Positions 1 to 5,127 of a DNA stretch of 5,127 nt are shown in pieces. The position numbers were made by a program, and so were the translations under genes. The notes beneath the pieces were generated by a model. It was not told the origin of the DNA and did not search any database. It was given only the letters and a program-made list of their open reading frames with translations. Positions within the stretch are counted from its first letter, which is position 1, and every line of letters starts with the position of its first letter. Origin of the DNA: JBFWNZ01 sp050250795 (GTDB taxonomy: Bacteria; Pseudomonadota; Alphaproteobacteria; UBA8366); the NCBI GenBank assembly GCA_050250795.1, contig JBFWNZ010000289.1, positions 1-5,127 on the forward strand, in the 5' to 3' direction.

Positions 1-1168
1 GCCGTTCGGCGGCATGACGCTGGCGCAGATGGGCGCCGACGTGATCCGGATCGATCCCATCGGCGGCGGCCTGGACATCAACCGCTGGCCGGTCACCCGC
101 GATGGGGCGAGCCTTTACTGGGCAGGCCTCAACAAGGGCAAGCGGTCCGTCACCATCGACCTTCGCTCGGCCGAGGGCCGCGAGCTGGCTCAGGCCCTTG
201 CGACCGCACCGGGCCCGCAGGCCGGCATCCTGCTGACCAATCTGCCGACGCGTGGCTGGCTCGATCCGGCCGCACTGCGCGCCCGGCGGGCCGATCTGAT
301 CATGACCAGCGTCATCGGCAACCGCGACGGCACCGCAGCGCTCGACTACACGGTCAACGTCGCGGTCGGGTTTCCGATGGTGACGGGACCGGTGGAGCAT
401 TCGGGACCGGTCAATCATGTGATGCCGGTATGGGACCTCGTCGCCGGCTATGCGCTGGTCAGCGGCATCCTGGCCGCAGAGCGCAAGCGCCGCCTGACGG
501 GGGAGGGCGAGTTCATGCAGCTTGCGCTGTCCGACACCGGTTTCGCGGCGCTCAGCCATCTGGGCCTGATGGCCGAGGTCCAGATCAACGGCGATGAGCG
601 GCCGCGCAACGGTAATCATGTCTACGGCACGTTCGGCCACGACTTCCGGACCGCCGATGGCCGGTATGTGATGGTCACGGCCTTTACCCAGCGCCACTGG
701 ACCGCGCTGGTCGAGGCCACCGGCACCCAGCGCGAGATGGAGGCGATCGAGCAGCTTTACGACGTGAAGCTGATCCGGGAGGAAGCGCGCTGGACGCATC
801 GCGAGGCGATTGTCGCCTTCATGCGTCCCTGGTTCCAGAAACGCACCATGGCGGAGGTGCGCGCCGGGCTCGATGCGGCCGGCGCCTGCTGGGGGCCGTA
901 TCAGACCTTTGCCCAGGCAGTGCGCGAGGATCCGCGCGCTTCGACCGCCAATCCGTTGTTCAACGAGATCGATCAGCCCGGCATCGGCCGCCATCTCGCA
1001 GCCGGCGCCATGCTGGATTTCGAAGGTGCGCCGCGTATGCCGGTGACGCCGGCACCGCTGCTCGGACAAGACACGGATGCCGTGCTTGCGGATGTGCTGG
1101 GCCTGGATTCGGGCTCTATCGGCCGGTTGCACGATACGGGCGTGGTCGCGGGGCCGAAGCCCCGCTGA
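1..1168 (+). CDS. mct: Family III (CaiB/BaiF) CoA transferase, Mct-like (mesaconyl-CoA C1-C4 CoA transferase / 2-methylfumaryl-CoA isomerase), 5' partial
   Basis: The reading frame is open from base 2, and the visible protein starts PFGGMTLAQMGADVIRIDP, the family's first conserved block. The true start therefore lies upstream, with roughly 20 residues missing, and the ATG at 14 is internal. About 388 residues are visible. Family III enzymes move CoA between carboxylates through an aspartyl-CoA anhydride. The likely catalytic Asp is the one in MPVWD (codon 434-436), which would fall near residue 165 of the full protein, where I recall the Chloroflexus Mct nucleophile. Further blocks match my memory of Mct rather than of generic CaiB proteins: GGGLDINRWPVT, AGLNKGKRS, LPTRGWL, RADLIM, DYTVN, AAERKRRLTGEGE, and a C-terminal RLHDTGVVAGP. 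Mct shifts CoA within mesaconyl-CoA from the C1 to the C4 carboxylate. The gene is convergent with the copper chaperone, 7 bases between stops. The family call is very secure. The Mct call is from remembered sequence and less certain; the alternative is another dicarboxylate CoA transferase or racemase. Confidence 0.85.
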   Translation, partial: PFGGMTLAQMGADVIRIDPIGGGLDINRWPVTRDGASLYWAGLNKGKRSVTIDLRSAEGRELAQALATAPGPQAGILLTNLPTRGWLDPAALRARRADLIMTSVIGNRDGTAALDYTVNVAVGFPMVTGPVEHSGPVNHVMPVWDLVAGYALVSGILAAERKRRLTGEGEFMQLALSDTGFAALSHLGLMAEVQINGDERPRNGNHVYGTFGHDFRTADGRYVMVTAFTQRHWTALVEATGTQREMEAIEQLYDVKLIREEARWTHREAIVAFMRPWFQKRTMAEVRAGLDAAGACWGPYQTFAQAVREDPRASTANPLFNEIDQPGIGRHLAAGAMLDFEGAPRMPVTPAPLLGQDTDAVLADVLGLDSGSIGRLHDTGVVAGPKPR

Positions 1169-1179
1169 CCTGCCGTCAG
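1148..1179. terminator. Hairpin and stop-codon dyad at the convergent junction, possible weak bidirectional terminator
   Basis: A perfect 7-bp stem, GCGGGGC at 1148-1154 and GCCCCGC at 1159-1165 with a CGAA loop, ends immediately before the CoA-transferase TGA (1166-1168). A second small inverted repeat, CTGAC (1165-1169) and GTCAG (1175-1179), contains the stop codons of both converging genes. No T-run follows on either strand, so this is not a classical intrinsic terminator. A role in separating convergent transcripts is inference. The stem also encodes the protein's C-terminal residues, so coding constraint could account for part of it. Confidence 0.3.
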
Positions 1180-1664
1180 TGCTTGTGCATGGGCATGTCG
1201 TGTTTTTCGCCGCTGTCCGTTTCGGCCTGGATGGCGAACTCGACCGCGACGTCGCCGGCGCGCTCGAAGGTCAGTGTCGCAGGCACCTTCGTGCCTTCCT
1301 TCAAAGGCGCCTTCAGTCCGATCAGCATCAGATGAAGCCCGCCCGGTGCTAGCGTGACGCTCTTGCCGGCATGGAGTTCGATCGACGGAACCTGGCGCAT
1401 CTTCATCACGCCGTCCGTCATCGTCATGCTGTGCAGTTCGACCTTTTCGGCCGCGGGGGATGAGGCGGCCACAAGGCGGTCGTCGGTCTTGCCGTCATTC
1501 TTGAGCGAGAAATAGCCGGCACCGACGGTCGCCGTTGGCGCCGTCGGCCGGGCCCAGGGATGGCCGATCTCGATCTCTGCCACCTTGTATTCATGCGCGA
1601 GCGCCAGCGTGGCCATGCCGGCAATGGTCAGGGCGGCAAGCGATGCCAGAAGGCGTTTGGGCAT
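1176..1664 (-). CDS. Periplasmic copper chaperone PCu(A)C family protein
   Basis: The protein has 162 residues. I chose the ATG at 1664 because GGAGGAG (complement of 1668-1674) lies just before it and residues 1-23 then form a normal Sec signal peptide: MPKR, a hydrophobic stretch, and a likely cut after ALA at 23. An upstream in-frame ATG at 1706 has no good ribosome site and would put 14 odd residues before the signal. The mature part (24-162) is a PCu(A)C beta-sandwich domain. The hallmark H-x10-M-x21-H-x-M motif is exact: H78, M89, H111 and M113, with M80 nearby. Proteins of this family bind Cu(I) in the periplasm and help deliver it to the CuA or CuB site of cytochrome oxidase, often alongside Sco. 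The C-terminus carries a short His/Met tail (KHDMPMHKH) that may add metal ligands. It lies 87 bases downstream of the MmgE/PrpD gene on the same strand. No sco or oxidase gene is visible, so the exact target is unknown. Confidence 0.93.
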   Translation of the reverse strand: MPKRLLASLAALTIAGMATLALAHEYKVAEIEIGHPWARPTAPTATVGAGYFSLKNDGKTDDRLVAASSPAAEKVELHSMTMTDGVMKMRQVPSIELHAGKSVTLAPGGLHLMLIGLKAPLKEGTKVPATLTFERAGDVAVEFAIQAETDSGEKHDMPMHKH

Positions 1665-1667
1665 TGT

Positions 1668-1674
1668 CTCCTCC
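1668..1674 (-). promoter_or_regulatory. Ribosome binding site deciding the start of the copper chaperone gene
   Basis: Read on the minus strand this is GGAGGAG, whose GGAGG core ends 5 bases before the ATG at 1664. It supports that start over the in-frame ATG at 1706, which lacks a comparable site. Confidence 0.75.
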
Positions 1675-1751
1675 AGTCGGGGAATTAGGGCGCGGAGTTT
1701 GAACATTCCGGGCGCTGGAACCTAGGGGTCCGCGCGCAGATGCCGCAGGCG

Positions 1752-3137
1752 TCAATCGGCCAACAGGTCGATCAGCGCGGATATCCGTTCGAGCCGTTCG
1801 AAGCGGTCGACGGTCTCCTCGATCGCATCGGCCCTGTCCTTCGGAAAGACGAGGCCCGCATTCTCATGGAACTTGCGACGGACGTCGTCGGCGGTCATGG
1901 GGTTGGCGGGGCTGCCCCAGTTGTCGTCCACGATCCGCTCCAGCATCCGCCCATCCGTCGTCTCGACGCGGACCCAGCCCTTGAACCGGTCGGTGCCGGG
2001 AGCGGTCGGGTCGGGGATGCAGGTGATACGGGCGGCGAGGGCCAAGGTCTCGGTGTCGGCGATGGCCGGTTCGGTGAACGCCTCCACGCCCAGGCGCCCG
2101 GCCATCAGCGCCGCGGCGATGCAGTAGTAAAAGCTGAACTTGGCGTGATAGTCGCTCTCCGGGCGCAGCTTCACGGCACGCGGCTCGCACATGATCGGCA
2201 GCATCCACGGCGCGGTCGGGCATTCGATCCGTGCGACCTGTTCGGCGCGCAGGCCCTCGCGATGCAGGGCGATCACCGCGTCCAGGAAGGGGTGCACGAC
2301 ATGCCCGCAGGGGTAGGGTTTGAACGAGGTCTGGACCGACGACCATCGTTCGCCCAGCCCGGCGGTGATACTGGCAAAGTCATGTCCATCGCCGCCGATA
2401 TGGCTGGCCACCAGCCCCTTCGGACCGTCGATCACGCCAGCCGGGCCGGTGAACCCCGCGGCGCCGAGATAGGCGGCGGCGATGCCGCCATGCGCCGCCC
2501 AGCCAGGGTGCATGCGTTTGCTCCATGTGCCGTCGATGAAGCACTCCATCAGCCCGGACGCAAAGCTGCCGGCGCTGCCGACGGCGTGGCGCATCGGTTC
2601 TGCCGCGAGTCCGAGCAGGCGTCCGGCCGTGAACGCGGCACCCAGCGTGCCGCAGACGCCGGTGGGGTGATATCCCCGCTTGTGCATGATGCCGTCGCGG
2701 TTCGCGACAGAACCGATGCGGCAGGTCATCTCGGCCCCTGCGGCGGCGGCGGCGAGGGCGGTGGCGCCGTCCGCCCCCACGGCTTCGCCCAGGGTCAGGG
2801 CCGTCGTCACGATGGGGGCGCTGACATGCACGACGGATTCATTGTGCGTGTCGTCATAGTCGTGGGTATGCGACTGGGTGCCGTTGGCCAGGGCGGCGGA
2901 GGCCGCGCTGCTGCGGTCGCCGAAGCCCCAGATGCGGCTCTCCGTGCCGCCGCCGAGCCGGAGCGCGGCCTCGCGGGCTGCGCGTGCGGCCTCCGTGTCC
3001 CGCGCCGCCAGGCTAACGCCGATGATGTCGAGGATGCGCAGTTTCGCGTCATCGCGGACGGCGGCGGGCACGTCTTCCAGGCGCAGCGCACTGGCCCATG
3101 CGGCGGCTTCGGTGCTTGGCGTTCGTGCGGCAGACAT
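1752..3137 (-). CDS. MmgE/PrpD family protein (2-methylcitrate dehydratase / cis-aconitate decarboxylase fold)
   Basis: At 461 residues the length is normal for this family, so the gene looks complete. It starts at ATG 3137 with GAGGAGG on the minus strand (complement of 3148-3154) 10 bases upstream. Family blocks appear in order: NGTQSHTHDYDDTH (85-98), H104, GYHPTGVCGTLGAA with H157 (156-168), SKRMHPGWAAHGG with K207 (206-218), FKPYPCGHVVHPFLDA (272-287), and AKFSFYYCIAAALMAG (332-347). The Asp, Thr, two His and Lys line up with active-site positions I recall for mammalian cis-aconitate decarboxylase (ACOD1/IRG1), so it is probably active. Characterised members dehydrate 2-methylcitrate, decarboxylate cis-aconitate, or hydrolyse imidodisuccinate; the substrate here cannot be read from sequence. 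No signal peptide or membrane segment is seen, so it should be cytoplasmic. No prpB or prpC lies adjacent, which argues against a standard methylcitrate-cycle operon. The nearby Mct-like gene suggests a C5 or C6 branched di- or tricarboxylate substrate, which is inference. Confidence 0.92.
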   Translation of the reverse strand: MSAARTPSTEAAAWASALRLEDVPAAVRDDAKLRILDIIGVSLAARDTEAARAAREAALRLGGGTESRIWGFGDRSSAASAALANGTQSHTHDYDDTHNESVVHVSAPIVTTALTLGEAVGADGATALAAAAAGAEMTCRIGSVANRDGIMHKRGYHPTGVCGTLGAAFTAGRLLGLAAEPMRHAVGSAGSFASGLMECFIDGTWSKRMHPGWAAHGGIAAAYLGAAGFTGPAGVIDGPKGLVASHIGGDGHDFASITAGLGERWSSVQTSFKPYPCGHVVHPFLDAVIALHREGLRAEQVARIECPTAPWMLPIMCEPRAVKLRPESDYHAKFSFYYCIAAALMAGRLGVEAFTEPAIADTETLALAARITCIPDPTAPGTDRFKGWVRVETTDGRMLERIVDDNWGSPANPMTADDVRRKFHENAGLVFPKDRADAIEETVDRFERLERISALIDLLAD

Positions 3138-3157
3138 CCGGCATCGTCCTCCTCGAC

Positions 3158-3184
3158 ATTGGTATGCGGTGCATCGCTACCAAT
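3158..3184. promoter_or_regulatory. Spaced inverted repeat, candidate operator upstream of the MmgE/PrpD gene
   Basis: ATTGGTA at 3158-3164 and TACCAAT at 3178-3184 are perfect reverse complements 13 bases apart. Inside them GCG (3166-3168) pairs with CGC (3175-3177) and TGCA (3170-3173) is self-complementary, so the dyad runs through almost the whole 27 bases with one unpaired T at 3165. The outer arms resemble the TTGGTA/TACCAA half-sites known for GntR/FadR-type regulators, but here they are set apart rather than abutting. It lies 21 bases upstream of the MmgE/PrpD ATG and 111 bases before the EAL start, so repression of the MmgE/PrpD gene is the simplest reading. The identity of the regulator is inference. 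Confidence 0.5.
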
Positions 3185-3216
3185 TTGTTAATAATCCGAA
3201 GCGATAGTGATAGCAT
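3184..3216. promoter_or_regulatory. AT-rich patch in the divergent intergenic region, probable promoter area
   Basis: The stretch TTTGTTAATAAT (3184-3195) is strikingly AT-rich in this GC-rich window and lies between two divergent genes, where at least one promoter is expected. AATAAT at 3190-3195 is 5 of 6 to a -10 box on the plus strand but has no good -35 partner, and I could not fix a convincing box pair on the minus strand. Next to it are a short direct repeat (GATAG twice within 3203-3213) and AGCGAT (3200-3205), which is the reverse complement of ATCGCT at 3173-3178. These may be further regulator contacts. Confidence 0.3.
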
Positions 3217-3284
3217 CCTCTGAGGGGAGGACGAATCGGCGATCTTTGCCGCGCCGGCGAAGCGCGGGCCGCCGAATGCGGGAC

Positions 3285-3289
3285 GGAGG
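3285..3289 (+). promoter_or_regulatory. Ribosome binding site supporting a GTG start for the EAL gene
   Basis: GGAGG ends 6 bases before the GTG at 3296. The first in-frame ATG (3359) has no comparable site upstream, so the GTG is preferred. Confidence 0.7.
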
Positions 3290-3295
3290 AGCGAC

Positions 3296-5008
3296 GTGAC
3301 GGTTCATTCGCGCGAGACGGGCCGCGGTGCGGCTCGTGCGGAGCCGCGGCTGGATGCGATGCGCAGCGAGCGGGACCGCTTCGTCGCTCTTGCCTTTTCC
3401 TGGGCGGATTTGCTGATCGAACTCGACAAGCACCGGCGCGTCGTGTTCGCCACCGGGGCGACCACGCCCATTCTCGGCTTGTCGCCGAACAAGATCGAAG
3501 GTCTGTATTTCGAGGACATCGTCGCGCCGCAGGATCAGATCCTGGTCGAGCAGTTGCTCAAGGGCGCGCGGGGGCATGGGCGCCTGGAAAATGTGTATGT
3601 GCGCCTCAAGGGCGCACGCGGCATCACCACGCCGCTGTCCTTTTCCGGCCATGCGCTGGAAGATTTCGACGGTCACTACTTTCTTGCTTTCCGCAAGCCG
3701 ACGGTTGCGAACACGGCCACGCGCGACAGCGAAAGCGGCCTGCTCGATGCGCAGGGCTTCATCGACGTCACCCAGGAGCGGTTGCGGACCCGCCAGCAGG
3801 ACGGTGAGCAACTGCAGTTGACGATGATGACCGTGCCGGAACTGACGGCCTTGCGCGACCGGCTGGACAAGTCCGCGCGGGACTCGCTGATGAGTTCGGT
3901 CGGCGCCACGTTGCGCGCCAATTCGGCGAATGGCGATTCCGCGGCTCGCGTCGATGAAGACAAGTTCAGCTTCATCCACCAGGTCGGCCTCGATATCGCC
4001 GATCTGGAACAAAAGATCGCGGCACTGGCGCGCGAAGTCGACCCGTTGGGCAAGGGGGTGACGGTCCAGTCGGCGACCACTGAGGTGGGCGACACGGTCA
4101 GCGACGAGGACATGGCCAAGGGATTACTCTACACGATCAACCAGTTCCGCCATACGAAGGGCAGCGAATTCACGGTCCGCAACCTGTCTTCCAGCCTGTC
4201 GACCCTGGCTGCCGAGGCGATGAAGAATGTCGATTCCTTTCGCCAGCTCATCGCCAAGTCGGCCTTCGATATTGCCTTCCAGCCGATCATCAAGGCGACG
4301 ACCGGCCAGATTCATCACTATGAAGCGCTGGTTCGCTTTCGCGACGATGCCGGCGGCTCGCCGTTTCAGAAGATTCAGTTCGCCGAAGACACCGGGCTGA
4401 TCCATGAGTTCGACATCGCCATGGCGCGCAAGGTCGTGGGCTGGCTGTCGGGCATGCCGCGCAACAGCGATCGTTTCAATGTCGCAGTGAACGTCTCCGG
4501 CTTTTCCGTCGGCAGCGAATCCTATGTTCAGCAGCTTCAGCAACTGCTGAAGCAGAATGACTGGGCGCGCGGCAAGCTGATGTTCGAGATCACGGAATCG
4601 GCGCGCATGGCCGATCTCGACGCGGCTGGACGGTTCATCCGCAGCCTGCGCAAGCAGGGCTATCAGGTCTGCCTCGACGATTTCGGTGCCGGCGCGGCCA
4701 GCTTCCAGTATCTGAGCACGCTCGAGGTCGATGTGGTGAAGCTCGACGGCAGCGCCATCCGTAACGCTCAGAAGAGCGAGAAGGGCACGGCCTTCCTCTC
4801 CGCGCTGTCGGAGCTCTGCCGGCGGCTGGGTGTGGAGACGGTGGCGGAAATGATCGACCACCCGCATAGCCTGGACTTCGTGCGGGTCTGTGGCGTCGAC
4901 TATGTGCAGGGGTATTTGTTCGGCAAGCCGTCCGGCGATCTGAAGGCGTTCAATCCGCTGCCCCAGGGGCAGTTATTTGCGGTGTCGGGCCGCCGCGGCG
5001 TGGCCTGA
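3296..5008 (+). CDS. PAS - degenerate GGDEF - EAL domain protein, probable cyclic-di-GMP phosphodiesterase
   Basis: The protein has 570 residues and starts at GTG with a good GGAGG site. Residues about 25-135 look like a PAS sensor domain (VVFATGATTPILGLSPNKIEG, about 49-69, then a FEDIVAPQD turn). Residues about 143-255 look like a GGDEF domain that has lost its signature: RVDEDKF (218-224) stands where RxGGDEF is expected, so cyclase activity is unlikely. Residues about 320-550 are an EAL domain with the catalytic set intact: E343 in EALVR, N399 in NVSG, E431 in EITES, D461 and D462 in DDFGAG, K482, E518, and Q538 in QGYLFGKP. The usual AEGVE is AEMID here. EAL enzymes linearise cyclic-di-GMP to pGpG, which typically favours motility over biofilm. 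No membrane segment or signal peptide is seen, so it should be cytoplasmic, with the PAS domain sensing an unknown cue. It is divergent from the MmgE/PrpD gene and convergent with the last gene. A purely c-di-GMP-binding role is possible but less likely. Confidence 0.92.
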   Translation: MTVHSRETGRGAARAEPRLDAMRSERDRFVALAFSWADLLIELDKHRRVVFATGATTPILGLSPNKIEGLYFEDIVAPQDQILVEQLLKGARGHGRLENVYVRLKGARGITTPLSFSGHALEDFDGHYFLAFRKPTVANTATRDSESGLLDAQGFIDVTQERLRTRQQDGEQLQLTMMTVPELTALRDRLDKSARDSLMSSVGATLRANSANGDSAARVDEDKFSFIHQVGLDIADLEQKIAALAREVDPLGKGVTVQSATTEVGDTVSDEDMAKGLLYTINQFRHTKGSEFTVRNLSSSLSTLAAEAMKNVDSFRQLIAKSAFDIAFQPIIKATTGQIHHYEALVRFRDDAGGSPFQKIQFAEDTGLIHEFDIAMARKVVGWLSGMPRNSDRFNVAVNVSGFSVGSESYVQQLQQLLKQNDWARGKLMFEITESARMADLDAAGRFIRSLRKQGYQVCLDDFGAGAASFQYLSTLEVDVVKLDGSAIRNAQKSEKGTAFLSALSELCRRLGVETVAEMIDHPHSLDFVRVCGVDYVQGYLFGKPSGDLKAFNPLPQGQLFAVSGRRGVA

Positions 5009-5025
5009 TCCTCATTCCGCGGCGG
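4990..5025. terminator. GC-rich inverted repeat spanning the convergent stop codons
   Basis: CCGCCGCGG at 4990-4998 and CCGCGGCGG at 5017-5025 form a perfect 9-bp stem around an 18-base loop that holds both stop codons (TGA 5006-5008 and, on the minus strand, 5014-5012). No T-run follows, so a classical intrinsic terminator is not supported. A bidirectional stop or transcript-end structure is possible, but the arms are low-complexity GC and could be chance. Confidence 0.25.
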
Positions 5026-5127
5026 GGGCAACGCTCAGCGGCTTCGGTTTGTTGATCTCGGCGATCGGCATGCCGAAGGCCCGTTCCACGCCGGGGATGA
5101 CCTGTTCCGCGAACAGGCGCATGGACT
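5012..5127 (-). CDS. C-terminal end of a probable LLM-class flavin-dependent oxidoreductase, partial
   Basis: On the minus strand an open frame enters from the right edge of the window and ends at a TGA (5014-5012) after 37 visible codons. The visible residues begin SMRLFAEQVIPGVERAFG and finish with a Pro/Ala-rich tail, LSVAPAAE. The pattern S-x-R-L-F-A-x-x-V-x-P is what I recognise from the last helix of bacterial luciferase-like (LLM) monooxygenases, which use reduced flavin and oxygen on varied substrates. Too little is visible to see flavin or substrate residues, so the family call is tentative and a specific reaction cannot be given. Only 3 bases separate its stop from that of the EAL gene. 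Confidence 0.5.
   Translation of the reverse strand, partial: SMRLFAEQVIPGVERAFGMPIAEINKPKPLSVAPAAE

Noticed and set aside
14..1168. Treating the ATG at 14 as the real start of the CoA transferase
   Set aside because: The frame stays open to the window edge, and the residues before it (PFGG) belong to the conserved family block. The gene is therefore truncated by the window and does not start there.
1665..1706. Longer copper chaperone starting at the ATG at 1706
   Set aside because: It would add 14 residues before a standard signal peptide and lacks a good ribosome site, whereas the ATG at 1664 has GGAGGAG directly upstream.
1717..1731. Imperfect dyad around CCTAGG between the MmgE/PrpD and copper chaperone genes, considered as a metal-regulator operator
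   Set aside because: Only 5 of 7 base pairs match and it resembles no copper-regulator site I know. No convincing promoter boxes could be placed around it in the 87-base gap.
1740..3191. A 483-codon open frame on the plus strand, opposite the MmgE/PrpD gene
   Set aside because: It is antisense to a gene with clear family motifs throughout. Its product is Gly/Arg/Ala-rich low complexity with no recognisable domain, as expected from an antisense frame in GC-rich DNA.
3249..3267. 6-bp stem CCGCGC/GCGCGG in the leader of the EAL gene, considered as a riboswitch or attenuator
   Set aside because: The stem is short and low-complexity GC, with no alternative pairing or conserved aptamer pattern, so chance is the simpler explanation.
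3188..4012. A 274-codon open frame on the minus strand opposite the PAS/GGDEF part of the EAL gene
   Set aside because: It is an antisense shadow with no recognisable motif, a highly basic composition and no supporting ribosome site. It would also run against the strongly supported EAL gene.
4124..4867. A 247-codon open frame on the minus strand opposite the EAL domain
   Set aside because: It mirrors a strongly conserved EAL coding region. The apparent openness is a product of codon bias on the true strand.

Overview
The window is GC-rich, with codon use and gene types typical of a metabolically versatile proteobacterium. A copper chaperone of the PCu(A)C type, CoA-ester metabolism genes and a PAS/GGDEF/EAL protein together suggest an alphaproteobacterium, perhaps Rhodospirillales-like. 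That placement is inferred from gene content and style, not from any marker gene. I see no RNA gene, insertion sequence, CRISPR array or phage gene.

Layout from left to right. (1) Positions 1-1168, plus strand: a family III (CaiB/BaiF) CoA-transferase gene cut off at its 5' end by the window edge. It closely resembles Mct, the mesaconyl-CoA C1-C4 CoA transferase (2-methylfumaryl-CoA isomerase) of the 3-hydroxypropionate bicycle. (2) Positions 1176-1664, minus strand: a periplasmic copper chaperone with the complete PCu(A)C metal motif and a His/Met tail, convergent with the first gene. (3) Positions 1752-3137, minus strand: a full-length MmgE/PrpD-family protein (2-methylcitrate dehydratase / cis-aconitate decarboxylase fold). 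(4) Positions 3138-3295: a divergent intergenic region with a long spaced inverted repeat that looks like a regulator's operator, next to a short AT-rich patch. (5) Positions 3296-5008, plus strand: a soluble PAS - degenerate GGDEF - EAL protein, probably a cyclic-di-GMP phosphodiesterase. (6) Positions 5012-5127, minus strand: the last 37 codons of a gene whose product end resembles LLM-class flavin-dependent oxidoreductases. It faces the EAL gene with only 3 bases between the stop codons.

The Mct-like and MmgE/PrpD genes could both act on C5 branched dicarboxylates or their CoA esters (mesaconate, itaconate, citramalate, methylcitrate type), and the two may belong to one catabolic locus. 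They are on opposite strands with the copper chaperone between them, so they are not a simple operon. The EAL protein and the chaperone show no clear functional tie to that chemistry.

The most interesting points are the Mct-type CoA transferase in an apparently proteobacterial setting beside an MmgE/PrpD gene, and the spaced dyad just upstream of the MmgE/PrpD gene. The rest of the window looks ordinary. Nothing in it demands a wholly new system.
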